This document shows, one piece after another, positions 1 through 13,500 of a stretch of DNA of 64,000 bases. A model generated the notes under the pieces. That model saw nothing but the letters and a program-made list of their open reading frames with translations. It did not search any database and was not told the DNA's origin. The DNA is from Chrysopilus asiliformis. Its lineage: Eukaryota > Arthropoda > Insecta > Diptera > Rhagionidae. The stretch lies in the NCBI GenBank assembly GCA_964034945.1, contig OZ035961.1, forward strand, positions 16,817,243-16,881,242, given 5' to 3'. Within the stretch, counting starts at the first letter, position 1. The number at the start of each line of letters is the position of its first letter. The position numbers and the translations under genes are program-made.

Positions 1-3000
1 AAACCTTAACCTAATAGCAAAATTAACAAGCTTAAACTAAACAACTCTAACTCTCTACCAGAATAAACGTTTTATATATGTAATTATCTCGGACTTTCAG
101 AAATCCAAAATAACGTTCACTACTTGTTTTTGTGCTATCAAAATTTCATACATACGGACGGGGAACTTTCAGGAAATGCGAGGATCTAGATATTAGTTCA
201 TGTAGACTTGGTTTTTGACTTGCTACTTTAATGGCAATAAAATTCAAACTAATGAAACGAAAGACAATTTTTAACTCACATGAAATACGCATGTGATGAG
301 CAATGCTGGAAAACTCTAATTTCCGTCATAAGCAGACTCACTGCATGCTATTCCAGATTAGCGATCCTTTGACTTTCCTTTTGATACATTTCGACTACAT
401 AACGAAGCTACCCATAGAAAGCCAATGATCTCGAACACATATCGTCTCTGATGAGCGTGAACGCAGCACGTACATCGAGCGGCTCAATATCGGGACGTCA
501 CGAAAAAGATCGACAGATTACGTACATAATCGCAGCTAAGAGGTATTACTTAATTGCTACTCGACAAGATTCCTGAGGCATTCTTGCGGGACAATAAGAA
601 TTCCTCTAGTGCCCTATATACTTTATCACACAAACAAAAACACTATTAACCGAGAAGAAAACTATTGGAATTAAACATCGGATGTTATTTAACCTGGACA
701 TAAAATTTCGGTCGAAGATTTGCTCGACCGTTGGGCGCCAATGTTGTTACTATCGATCCCCGTATTACGCGAAGGATCTACAACATACTCCGGGACATGC
801 TTAACCGTGACTTTTGTCACGGTAGCCCCGGAGTCTGCCCGCTCGTCCGTCGGCCTTGGCATGCTTGCGGTGCCGGGCTATTGCTCGTCGGTGGGGTAGG
901 ATCTTGCCTACGGACTAAAACGGATTGATAACATCCTTAAATCATGCCGAAAGGGGTTCTAAAATTTACGAAACATTTATGTCCAAGTCAGGACTAAAAG
1001 AAGATCATTGAAAGATGGAGATAGATAAAGAAAAATCCTTGAAATTTTTGAATGGAAACGATGTCGGAACTAATCACCGTGTCATTTAACAGGACTTTTG
1101 GCTACACTAGCCCGAATCAAAAAGAAAATATGTTCTAGACCCATGTCTACTTGTACATTCTCGGTTCTCACCTCGCGTTCCCCTACGGCCCCCGATTCCA
1201 CAAAAGCTTAGTGCTTCATTTTAAGGAAAAACTGACCCTCAAATAAAAAAAAACTGATCAGGTTGGAAAACGAACATCACACACACAAATAAAATTAAGA
1301 CTCAGATATTGGGTATCATTTGTCGTTTTATTCTGGGATTAAACCCTGTTCGTAGTAAAAATTTTACAGACTTTTCACCCACTGTGATTTTACACTTTAC
1401 ACCAATTCTGTGATATATTGTGATATATTATTTGATAAACGACTGTGATATTTTGAATTCAAAACAATATTTTATCTATGATATTATCTTAGTAAACGTT
1501 TCTGTGATATGTTCTGTGATAAGCCCTTTTTAGAACATTTACGCACATTTCAAAAGAAAAATTATTACAAATTTTAAATATACTAGAATTTTACATGAAA
1601 ACATTTTTAGAAATTTTTATATAAACAAATACGGGTATTAGATTTCGACGAGTATGAAAGAAAAAAATTTCTTTCTCCCTTTTTTTCTCTGGCACTTTTC
1701 CGAGTTTTCCTTTATATGTATATATTTTAAATTACGAAATATAGATTATTGTGTTCACTGTTTCTTTGTTCTAATTGGTAAAACTCTCAACACTTTACGA
1801 ATGCAAAATTAAAATTGTGTAAAATGACTTACGAAATTTGTTGAATATCAAAGTTAATTATTTTTATGTGTTTTCCTTACTGCATCTGACGACAATGTGC
1901 ACACTCTCGCAGGTTTTCTTCTAATTGTTTTAAATTTTACCTAAAATTTGCAAAACAAAAGTGTTAGCGAGATATTTTACCCTCGTGTGAACACGAGATT
2001 ATCAATAGCGAAATACTTCCTTTAAAACTTTTGCAGAAAAAAAAAAAAAACTCGGAAAATTTTGCCTCACAAATTATCTAAATAACTCGGGATCTGAAGT
2101 CTCCTCGTCCGCTCGTCCCACGTTGCCTCCACCAGGTGTTTTACCCTGAAACACCTTCGAATACTAGGGTACTTGTTTTTAAAAAAAAAACATAAATCCA
2201 ACTGAGCTTAATTCTCTACCGAATAGCCTCTCAAAAATCACCGTTGGGCATCAGCTTTAGCTTCTATGCTCATGTGACGAACTCGATTAAACCGCAATAT
2301 TTAAACTAATTTCTGGACAATTAATCTAAAAACTAAAAATGAATTCAGTCACCTCAACGAATAACTAATTTTGAACTCGATAATTTTTTTTTTACCTTTC
2401 ATATCAATTTACGGTCTTCAAAAAAAAACAAATTTTTGTTTCGCATCTCACAAATAGCGAAAACAGAAAAAACTGCCTTAAGTAATCTAATTCTAAACAG
2501 CAAACTTATTAATTTATTTAATACATGTTGGCGTCGATTTGGCCTCTATCCTGATCGATTTAAATGCGGTTTTACAGCTGCTAAGCAGCTTAAAGATTGT
2601 CGCCAGACTGATCAAATCGCCTGCTTGCTGATAGCGGAATCAAAAACAGGATAACTGATTTTTCATCCTTTAAACAAAAAAAATCGCGACAACAAAGAGG
2701 ATCGACAATTCGGTTTCGAATAGACTGTTCGTACTATTGTGCTATTGATGAGAATAGAAATCTATTCAAACAAAAAAAAAAAGGAATTACCGCTGTGCAT
2801 TCTCTAAAATTATTTGAACAAGTTGATGAATAATATAAATTTTTGATATTATCCGTTTCTTTTTATTTCACCTGAGTGAAATAAAAATGAGACCATGCAT
2901 GAAATTGATTTCAAGTAACTCTTGTTAATTTCAAGATTTACACTGCCCCATAACAAGCTTGGGCTTAGATTAATGTTTTTTCAAGCAATTATTAAATGTT

Positions 3001-3097
3001 TTATTGGGAAAAACCCTCTATTCAAAAAAAATCACTCTTATAAGAAAAGAATTGAGAAATTTATGTAGAATTAATTTTTTTCATGGTAAATACTTAC
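1..3097. other. Gene-less left flank, AT-rich
   Basis: No M1 peptidase exon is visible here on the minus strand: I searched for the reverse complements of the GAMENWG and HEXXHMWF coding sequences and found neither. Most of it is plain AT-rich DNA with poly-A and poly-T runs. The exception is a GC-richer block around 720-930 that may be an LTR end (separate entry). An open frame at 731-928 and another at 2436-2654 resemble nothing I know. Confidence 0.6.
719..960 (-). mobile_element. Possible LTR end plus primer-binding site
   Basis: Read on the minus strand, a GC-rich stretch ends in AACA at about 738. It is followed at once by TGGCGCCCAACG, which resembles the tRNA-primer-binding site that follows the 5' LTR of many Ty3/gypsy-type retrotransposons. 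The element would then run leftward off the window. I could not find the LTR's other end, a target duplication, or any gag or pol frame in the first 718 bases, so it is either a badly decayed copy or a chance match. Confidence 0.3.
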
Positions 3098-5248
3098 TCT
3101 TCCAGAGGAATGGTAAAATTAATTTTCATATTACTGTACGATTTGTATTTATTACTTCGATTGATTTTCACCGTAAATGTTGACTTAAATTTGGGTTCGT
3201 CGAAACAGGGTAAAGCTTTCCGAGCATGAGTTGGCTCGAAATGTGTTACAGCTACATATCTAAAAAAGTACAAATAATATCGCTATTTCTTATTATTTTA
3301 ACTTAAAATTTTAACAAAATGGTAACTAGGCTAAATTGATGAAAATCTAATCTTTTGTCAATCAAAATTCTTACTTTCTTTGGTCATTTTGGTCCTCATA
3401 TGGTTTTGCAAAGAATCCGAATCGTTCATTATCCGAGTTTTTAATATCGCCAGTATAACTAATTGATAATTCGTAGATTTCCCCAGATATCATTGGCGAT
3501 TTAAGTAAAATCGTCAATTTGTCGGTGATGGGATCAACATCTTTCACATCTAGCAAAATCTTTCTGTGATTATTTTCATCCAATGTCTTCAATGAAGTTT
3601 CCAGAATTGTTAAATTTTGAGCGTGTAAAACAATTTTATTAGTACTGGGTTTCAATGATTTAAGTTGAATTGCCACAAAACCGTCGAATGTAAATCGCGT
3701 CTTGTTTTCCGAATCAGTTTTCTCCATATATGGCGTGATTTCCAGATCATAGTGTATTGGTACGATGTTGTCACTAAGTCGGAAATTTCTTCTGGTTGAA
3801 TTTATTGCATTTGTAATGTTAATAGTAAGTATAATAATAATTAAATATTGCAAGTTATTACCCTAAAATGTGAAAAATTTTAGGAAAATATATTAATGTC
3901 ATATTTGAAATCATATTTTTTGCTTCCATCAAATAAATATTAAATTTTGTTTAATGTCTAGGGAGCATAAATTACGAAAATCATAATATTAATTCTTTTA
4001 CGTGTGAAAACTTAAAAAGACTGGCTATCAAATGTGGTTTAAATATGCAACTGTCACCAATTTATATATTAATTAAAGAAAATGAGTTTACTAGAGAGGG
4101 GAAGGAGGAAAAAGACCAAATAAAGAAAGTTTATAAATTTAGCAAATAATCCTTCAACAATAATTTTACTATACGTATGAAAAGACAATCCTTATAACTA
4201 CCCGTCACATTGCCTGTATTGTATACCCCCCACCTTGCCTGTAGACCCCTCACGTCTTATCTCCTGAACCGTTAGAACATTTTTGGCGCCATCTGCACCA
4301 CTGGAAACTGAATTTTGTGTTCTTTGCTGTACAACCTTTTTTTTTTGCTTTACAACTTTGCAAAAGGTGCCCCACAGGCAAAATTTTTAGGGAAAAATAT
4401 ACGATATAATCAAACATTTGATAATAAAAAGGGCCGAAGGCGATTATTTTTGTACGATAGAGGTATAAAATTTTGAAAAAACTGGGCCTGCAGGGGAAAA
4501 TTTTGCGGAATAGAATTTTTTGAAAGTTCTAATATGACAACTTTCATTGAATTTATTTTAAAACTACCTAAAAAACATAAAAAAGCTACAATTACCAGGG
4601 GTCAATTGCCAAATACGTTATAGGAGAAAAGACCAATAGAAAATTTTCCCTTTGTATAGGAGAGGGAGGGGTGGGGGGGGGGGGGGTATACTTATAAAAA
4701 TTTATATATGAATTTTTATAAGTGTTATGTAAAATCTAAACACATTTCGTCTTTATACATTTTTTTGGAAAAAACGCCGGTTTTGAGAAAATCGAAAAAA
4801 AAACTATTTCATTTGTATGGGGGAGGGGGAAGGAATGGTCCGATTTTTTCGATTCAATAACTTAGCCTTACTTTTTTGCGAGAAACTTATTCCTTTTGGA
4901 CGGACAGACGGACAGGCGGAAATCAAAATCATTTGTGATATAAAAACTCTCTGGTGTAGTTTATTTGATGTGTTACTAACGGTATTCTAACTTTAAACTA
5001 TTATAATATAATTCCCATATGTATTATAATCACAGGAATTCATTTAAAGATACATTGCTAAAATTTCGATTATCTTTTTGGTCACTATATTGCACAAACG
5101 CCCACATTTTTTTAAAAATCAAAAGTTTTTTCTTAACAATTCAAAAAAAATAGTTGGAAAACCCAAAATTTTTCTGATTTAATATTCCTGTGAAAATTTA
5201 GATTAATTAAAACTAATAAAACAGATTTCTACTTACACTTGAAGACAT
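3098..5248 (-). CDS. APN-1: M1 aminopeptidase N-like gene, N-terminal part only
   Basis: Exons seen: a 12-nt start exon 5237-5248 (ATG plus three codons, then a GTAAGT donor), 3375-3862 and 3098-3259. Joined, they give a hydrophobic signal peptide and then the M1 N-terminal beta domain ([18 protein letters not shown]). The short exon has PCFDEPKFK and ends in a GTAAGT donor. In every sister gene with this intron it is only 52-77 nt long and the GAMEN exon follows. Here nothing recognisable follows in the remaining 3.1 kb. The copy is therefore either a 5' fragment, or it has a much enlarged third intron that runs off the window. Intron 1 (3863-5236) carries a dispersed repeat. The family cleaves N-terminal residues from peptides, but the catalytic part cannot be judged here. 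Confidence 0.75.
4560..4980. repeat. Dispersed repeat copy (GACGGACA family)
   Basis: It lies in intron 1 of APN-1. It shares phrases with several other copies in the window: a segment about loss of an interval near ccagggg-caattgcc, a G-rich run (about 4665-4687), ccgattttttcg, and a short GGACGGACAGACGGACAGG tract at about 4899-4917. It is flanked only by AT-rich DNA. I cannot assign the family to a named class. Confidence 0.5.
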
Positions 5249-5907
5249 CTTGATTTAATGGTTTGAAATTCTTATTACTTGATTGCAATTAATTAAACTA
5301 ACGATTAGTCAGTCACACGAAAGAAAAATGCTAATAAGGCAATTAAGAATTTTGGAACTTTATCATAAGCAGTATTCACAACCGCAGATAACTCGGTAAT
5401 GGACCATATGTCGAAAAATATCTCCTAATACAGACTAGACCCGGAGGAGAACGCAAATTTTGTTTAACACATTCATTTCATTCTGTCTATAAATTCAATG
5501 TGAGGTAATTAATATATACTGCCAATCATCAGTTGAGATATTTGACTTGCCATTGTGAACATTATTTCGAATGAAAAATGTAGGAGTATCGAGTGATTAT
5601 GTTATTGCAAAATAATATAGAACCCATCTAGAGAATTAATTGGCTAAGACTTATATTTTAATATTTTAAAAATTTAGGTATTAAGTAAGATTTTTGCAGC
5701 CCTTCAAAACAATTAATACATGAAAAAAACATATCTATAACGTCTCCAATGGTGTCCGACGATGGTGCTAGATTATATTCAAATAAATTTAAATGAACAA
5801 AATTGGGGCGTATTTTATGCAAAAACGGTTAGAGTAGTTTAGAATGTATTTCAACCGTCACGTTGGCGGTCAACATTTGTCGTGTCGACAACGTCACGGC
5901 TGACTTA

Positions 5908-6862
5908 GGGGAGACCGGGTTGGTTGTCACACGGGTTGGTTGTCACAGCGGCCATAACAGAAAACTGAACGAACGAATGAGTTTATTAATCGGCGTCGAA
6001 TGAGTGCGATAGCAACACTTCTCTACCTACTTCACTTCAGCCTGCTCTTAAATGCAGTGACGTAGATATATGCAATTGTTTTTTTTGGACAGCGAAAGTA
6101 ATTTTTTGTGCATCTGTGTCGAGTCTCGTAAGCATAATTAAATAATACATAGTAATATACCTTTTCGTGTATTTATGAAGTTAAATATGTGTTTCATGAT
6201 ATTGTTATATGATTTTTCAAATAAACATTGATTGAACTTTATTTTGGGAGGTTATGTACAAAAATGTGTTTTGGGGCAGGTTGTCTCAGGTTGACTGGGG
6301 TTGGTAGTCTCATATAATTCCATTAAGTTAGGTATTTTGAATTAAAAAATATTACGTCCAAAGAAATTATAGACTTACTATGATTATATTTTTGTTATTT
6401 TCGTTACCAGAATTTTGGTTATGGTTTTTTATTATGAATTATGCATTTTTTTATTATTATTATGAATAAAAATTTTGGTTATCGTTTTTTATTAAGAATA
6501 AGACATTTTTCGTTCTTTTCTTGGGTAAAATTAATTACATACAACATTTTACCTTTAATAAAGATACTCATTTGATTTAAATAAGTATTTATTTTTATAT
6601 TCCCCCTTTAATTTGCTATGTGACTACCTACCCCAGACACTGTGACAACCATCCCTGACACGGGGTTAAAAGTCACACTTTTATTTTTTCAAAAAAATTA
6701 TAATTGTTCCTCAATAGATAATGCTAGAGAAAAAGTCTTTATTTATTTTTAAACTAGAATAAGTATATCATCTACTGATATATAAAAATCCTGCTAAACT
6801 AAGAACATGGCCACTAAAAATACAAAAGAACAAAAAATGTGACAACCATACCCGGTCTCCCC
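5908..6862. mobile_element. MITE with inverted GGGGAGACCGGGT ends
   Basis: The left end starts GGGGAGACCGGGTTGGTTGT and the right end is its inverted copy with one extra base. Both are flanked by TA, as in Tc1/mariner-type insertions. The interior repeats the ends in degraded form (ggttgtct, gtgacaacc) and has no transposase frame. A stray copy of the same end occurs at about 25041-25056, beside the microsatellite. About 955 bp is long for a MITE. Confidence 0.65.
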
Positions 6863-7129
6863 TATATGCTACTTGCGTATACCATCCCTTTATCAACTTG
6901 GTATACACAAAAGGAACAATTTTGCTGACCTGAGTGCCACTTAAAATTTGTAATAGCCGAAAAAATGCTTTCAAATTTTTAATCTCCTAAAAATGTTCTA
7001 AAATTTTCGGCCGTTTTTGATCTTCTAAAAATGTTCTAAAGTTTTCGGTCGTCAAGAGAAAGGGATCTACAAAGTTTTTTTTTTTTTGCAAACTCAAATT
7101 TTAGGCCTCAAATTTTAACCATATAATCT

Positions 7130-7335
7130 TACGGTCAACATTGTAGAATGATTCTAACTCTAACTTTCGAAAACCGCTTTTCGAACCCCCTTTTTTTAAC
7201 TTTATTGCGATTTTTTGTATGGCGCTCAGTACAACCGTCATATTACGTCATACCTCTGTGTGATGACGGGATCTTAGCGTTACAAACGGTAAGGCAAATC
7301 TAATATACCCTTTGGTTTCACCATACGGGTATAAT
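7130..7335 (+). repeat. Dispersed repeat tail ending in GGGTATAA
   Basis: The last part (gtgatgacgggatcttagcg, then a segment ending caccatacgggtataa) recurs almost unchanged at about 49793-49867 and 56621-56697, always in this orientation. It is a 3'-end fragment of the GACGGACA dispersed family. Confidence 0.65.
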
Positions 7336-7504
7336 AAGAAAAAAAACGTGAAAAACACGATGAGGGGGAAGGGGGTTCGAAAATGCGAAATTTAGCAAGA
7401 TTCTTTTATGGAAAACCTCTAGTAACATTCCGGCTTAAGTAATAGTTTATTCATACACAAAAAAAAAATCTATAATTATTTTTATTATTACCAAAATTTC
7501 AAGT

Positions 7505-10500
7505 TTAATATTGAATATTTAAAATAGTCTGTTGAAATAACATATAAGAACTACTTATTGTAAAATTATGGCCTTTTGGTGGATCTTCGATAGGTAAAAA
7601 TTTGGAATATTTCTGAAGATAGTTTGAAATATTTTTTGCATGTCGCTTTCGCCAATTAAATGCTTTTTCAGCTCGTTCTGTAACCTGCTCTGTATATTTT
7701 TTTATCAACTTGTATTTTACACTATTTCTATCAACGAAATTTTTGATGACATCAAATTGCTGCTCCGTTTTTATATGCCCGGCTAATATGAATAGTAGAT
7801 CCTCCCAAATGAAATCCAGTTTCCTTTAAAGAAAATTGTTAGAAAATTTTCCAAAGTATTTAGAAAAAAAAAATATTACTCATTGATTGTTTTTGAAATA
7901 TTTTCATAATTCTGTACAATGAAATCTAGAATAAGTCCTTTTAAATTGCATTGAAATGTCAGTACATAGCGGAAAAATTCATTTTTATTTGTTTCATTGG
8001 TTTGTTTCAACACAAAATTTAATAAAATTTTCAATTGATTTTCATCAGTTGTACAAACGAGCCCTGTTAAATTTTTGTAGTTTTCATCGAAAGAGTTTCG
8101 CCACTGCTCAAAGAATTTTTCAAAAAAAAATTCTGGATTTTCTTGTACAGCTAAACAAACTTCAAACTCTGTAAAGTTATCTTTTTTATTGTCGAAATTT
8201 TTCAACATGGTTTCAACACATTTTTGTGTGCCACTTTTGCAGGCTTCTTCAACTATTTTTTGCTTTATGGTATGTTCTATGGAATCCGAATTTCCTATTT
8301 GGTCATATATTTTTTCATATATGATTTTCTTATATAATTTAAATAATTTAAAATCCAAATCAAATAATTTCTTTTCGATAGTTGCAAATGCTCCTTGCAA
8401 TAACTCAATTATCAGAATTTTAGTTTCATTTTTCAAATATTCCAGTATTTCCAGTGCCAATTCATAACTGATTAAATTAATTTTCGTATATTCAATTAAA
8501 TCAATGACTAGCTGGTATCGATTAATAGGCGGTATTCCAGAAAAGCCATCATTCTGTAGTGCTGCACCGATATTTTTCCAATTTTTCGCATCATAATTAA
8601 CTCGATAATAACCAGTCATATTCACATTTGCGATTAGCCAATCTATATTAGTATTAAATGAAATCTTGGTTGTTTGATTTTTCTCCAAAAAGAATCTTGG
8701 TTTCGTGTTTTCGCAATCATTTTCTATATTGGTTAGAAATGTTAGGGGGATTGTCCATTGGCGAGCAAAGAATTTTACCGCACTCTCGTTGTTAAAGAAT
8801 TGCTTTTGACTGATAGTAAAAGATTTCCCATCAATGAGTGAATTTATTGTTACAATCGGGTATCCAGTCTGTTCGGTCCAATCTAAAAACATTGTATGAA
8901 TATCGATATCACTATTCGTCCACTGGTCATTAAATTCCACTAATAAATCATCGGGTGTTGCAGTCCGATAAGAACTAAAATTAAATTTATAATTCATATT
9001 ATTGTAATTTAATCAGAGATGCAAACCAAAAGTTTTCTGAGTTTTGATTCAAGAGTGAATTGGATTTCTGATTTTTGATTTTGTTACTTTCTAAAATCTG
9101 AAAATTTTGCTCTGGTTTTGGTTTCTAAAATTTCAGAAGTGCGGTTCTCGTTTTGGTTTCTAAAATTTCAAAAATATGGTTTTTTGATTTTATTTTTGGT
9201 TTCTCAAGATTTCAATGGTTTTTCAAAGTGGTTTTAGCTATCAGGGAACGCTAAAACTACTTTTTAAAACCATTGAAATCTTGGGGAACCAAAAAACCAC
9301 ATATTAGTTACACAGGCACGGAAACGGTTTTTTGGGTACTAGATTATCGTAAAGTTCTAGGCTGGTTGATAATAGAAAATAAGAAAAAAATCAATCTTAA
9401 AAACTCAGATATGAACCGAACCGAATTTGGTGTTTATCTAACCAGACCAAGCAAAACTGGTTTTAGGTTTGGTTACAGAATTTGTTTCAAGAACTGGCTT
9501 GATTTTGGTTCGGTTCTACCATATTTTTATTTGAAATATTTGGCTTTGGTTCGCTTTAACCATATTTAAAAAAAAATGGCTTGTCTTTGGTTCGGTTTGA
9601 CCATCATTTAACCCTTTGTGGACCAGGAAGTGAACAACAAAAAATCAAAAACCATGATTTTTTTCGTTGAAAATGGTTCCAGAAAGCATTTAAAAAGAAG
9701 ACGACATGAACTAATTTTATGGAGGGGTGGTATTTACGCCTGTGGCATATAGAAGTATATAGAATATTGATACTATTGGATAAGCAAAAAATATAAAGAT
9801 TAAAGTTGGTGGTACTTAACACGTTCGTGACATCGTGTACCACCAGTGGTATAGTGCAATCGATTTTTGAATATTCCTGACAGTCGTAAGTATAAAAACA
9901 TAGTTTTAACATAAATTGTCAGTATTTTTTGAAGTAATATAAAAACACGCACCGTGTACCACTGATGGCGCACAACCGCCCGAAAATAAATCGCTAGTGT
10001 ACCACCCGTGGTACACGATGTCCAAATGTAAAAAAAGTTGAAAAAGCAAAGTACCGACGGTCGACAAAGGGTTGAAAAAGTTTGGTTTTAGTTCACTAAA
10101 ATTTCAATGGTTCAATGATTTTTAAACCGATTAGAATCTCTGAATATAAATATATGAGGCTGTTCATAAAATACATCACACATTTAGGAGAAAAAGTGGT
10201 CTACTGTAGTTTGGCCGAAATTTTAAATCCGGCACCAAAAATTGGCAAAAACCGTAACGAGGGATGTGAAAGACAATTATCGTAATGGACAACTCTATGG
10301 TCAATTTTTTTTATTTCATTTTTATGCAATTATCAATTTTTTTCGTCTTAAATAAATTAAGAAACAATAGTTGAAATACTCACTGTTTTTTTAAATAGTT
10401 TTGTAATGCTGTTTGAAACTGTTTCTTCCCTAATATATGATCAAACATTCGAAGAATTATCGCTCCTTTACTGTAGGTTACTAAGGAAAACATGTCCCAG

Positions 10501-13500
10501 CTTTCCGAAACTGTTTGCACGGACCGATTTGTCATGGCATAAAGATTTTTCTCGTAATCGTAAAAGAATAATTTTTCTAATCTTCCGCTCACGAACTCTT
10601 CTTCCATATTCCAATCTAATCTGTCCTGAAAAAAAAAAAACGAAAACGTGAGTTTTTTTTTCCAATAATTTAAATCATGAAGCAATTTAAACCGAATGCT
10701 GAGAAACAATTTAATACAATGAGTAAACGCAACTTAAAATATAAAAATACTAGCTTGCATACCCGTCGTTGCCGGGTTAAGTTTTTTGTATAAGTTCTAG
10801 AATACGAAGAAAACCGGAAAGAACTGAAAAACTTTTGAGAAAAACCTTATCCTTCTCCATTGCGAATTAGTCTAACACCAGATTCGTGATCAGCGACCCC
10901 GAAAACCCCTAATGCCATTTTTCCCCAAATGGGGAAAAGCATATTTGCGTCCTTACAGGACCTTCCGTTTCTAATTTTGAAAATCTAACACCAGATTCGT
11001 GATCAGCGACCCCGAAAACCCCCGAGTGAAACTTTTCAGGGCGTTGATGAGTCAGTCAGTCAGTCGTCAGTCAGTCAGTCAATCAAGTTAAACAAGTTTA
11101 TATATATAGATTAATAAACAAGAATACGCCGCAGGCGAAAATATTTCCGCCCTGGGCTTTCCGTTGGTAATACACCGTGGGAGAAAAAATTTGATTTACT
11201 GCACGTCCATAGCGGAAGTAGAGTATGTTCCACGTAAAGAACGATGCATGAAAATGCCCCTTGACTAACTTTTGGGTTTCACTTTCCATTGGAAACATCC
11301 ATTGGAAAGGTAATTTGCTCTAGTTTCATGGACATAAGCTCTTTTTTGGCGGGGAACTGCAGGGGTATGGTCAGCTGCCATCTTAGAGACACATGAAAGG
11401 TGATTTTTGTAGCCTTGTTGAATTTAAAGGAGTATTAAAGTTGCATGTTTACGGATAAATGCTACGGATAAATGCACATAAAATTCTGCGAAATTCGATG
11501 TGCATTTAAGGGTGTTTTACTGTACTTTGAAATGGCGACTCATTTTGTCAAAAGCAAATAGCGAATTATTTCAAATTGTATAAATATGTGCCGATAAAAT
11601 TTTGCTTTTGCCGGGTACTTCCAAAAATATGTTTTTAATACAAACAATAAAATAACCCCGCGTCACATTTCCACGCAAACTTATTAATTAGTGAAAATCT
11701 TTCCTTGGTTTCTCAAAAGTGGTACAAAAGTATTCTCAAAAGTATTGTCCACCAAAAAATGTAAACTGTTCAAACCGTTTCTGTAAACAATATATTTTTA
11801 GAACTTTATTCCAATTAATTAACGATTATTTTGCAATTGTTCAAATATTAACTTAAAAATTTTGAATTCACCTTGAAGGACCATTTAACACCTACAAAAA
11901 CCTCAATTTTTTTAAGTATAAATACTCGATCAATCCAAATAGTTGATCAGTTTGAAAAAGAAATTATAACGAGTGTTTTTAAAAATGGGGAAAATTGTAT
12001 TCTTCTTGGTTATGATGATGGTTCTTGCCATATGTTTAGCTGTAGTTTAGACAAATGATTTTTAAATAAAATAAGTTTTAATTGATTTTTTTTTCAGGTT
12101 CCAAGAGATTGCAAAAATGAGGGTTGGGTGAGTTTTTCTTGTGAAATAATTTGAAACATTTTCTAAGTTAATCTTTAAATGATGTTCCAGTGCCCCAGTG
12201 ATCGCAGCCTGTGTTGCAGTGGAAGATGTGACGATTTGTTCTTTAATTCATGTGTACCTCCGTAATAGTAAAAAATATACATTTTGAGTGACTTTTGTAT
12301 GTAGAACTTACTTTTATATACGGAATAAAATATTATATTATTCTAAAATAATTTTTTAACGTTGTGAACCCCCCCCCCCATACCCGTTTGTATTGTTTTT
12401 TGCGATTTTTTGTAAAGGTCTAACGTATTGCAAAAATAATCTCTACCGTTTTCTAAGCGGTTCGGATAAAAAACTTCGTCACGCGATCGCAATTTCTGGC
12501 GAGAAACTCTGATGGTTGTAGCGCCGAAAAAGTTATTTCTTCCGAAAGTTTTGGGGTTTTTTTTAGATAAGATCTAATATAGACTAAATTGTTACCGGTG
12601 AAAACAGAAATATCACAAAAGACCGAAATAAATTTTCAATCAAGAAACAAAAAAAAAACGTCACAGTTGTGGAATTGAGGTTCAGTAAGGCAATAAAGCC
12701 ACAACCAAGTCTGTCTCAGCAAGAATCTGAAAGCACACTAATGAAGGGTTTCCCACAACCATCCAAACATGGCACCATCAGATTAGCTTCCACGATCGAT
12801 GCAACACCCGAGTATCGGAAAAACAAAATAATTTTAGTTTTTTTTTTTGAAAAATGCATGAAAAAATCAGTGTCTCTAAGATGGCAGCTGACCATCCCCC
12901 TGCAGTTCCCCGCCAAAAAAGAGCTTATGTCCATGAAACTAGAGCAAAATACCTTTCCAATGGATGTTTCCAATGGAAAGTGAAACCCGAACTGGTTCAG
13001 AAGTTAGCCCGGGGGCATAAAAATCGTCGAATCCTGCATGGTTCTTTAGTAATAGTTTCTAGCGTTTGAGAATTATAAGATTAAATTGAATAATCCGATG
13101 TTTTAGGGACGCCTAAATCCGAGGCTCTCCCGACTAATTTGGTACTTATTGTGAACTATGGTGTCTTGAAAACCAGATCAAAATTTCTTTGTAGGCTCAA
13201 GAGATAGCGGGGGAGTCGAAAAACCAAGCAGAATCTTCGACTTGCTCATGGCTTAGCCTAAAACGCGGACTTCGATGCTAAGAAGTTCATAACATATTAC
13301 ATAAAAAAATAATAATATGTATAATATTTTTTTAAAATATTTTTATAAAAATCCGATTCAAAAAAGTTTAAACATTTTCAATACCCAATTCAACTTTTTT
13401 TTATTAACTGTTTATATTCTTACCTGATAATATGCTTTATCTACCGTGAAATAGGTGAGGTATGTTGCAAAGGCTTCTTTTAACCACGTGTAGCTCCACC

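Larger units (their letters stand above)
5249..7504. other. Intergenic region between APN-1 and APN-2
   Basis: It holds the presumed promoter side of APN-1 (5249 upward) and the 3' flank of APN-2 (a minus-strand AATAAA at 7478-7483 lies just past the APN-2 stop). It also has a TA-flanked MITE at 5908-6862 and a dispersed repeat tail at 7130-7335. I see no gene. Confidence 0.6.

Noticed and set aside
731..928. 65-codon plus-strand frame in a GC-rich block
   Set aside because: No recognisable motif, and it lies over the possible LTR end. GC content alone explains the open frame.
12669..12983. 104-codon plus-strand frame and its antisense partner
   Set aside because: No known domain, no convincing start context, and parts are repeated at 11220-11390 in inverted form, so it is repeat DNA.
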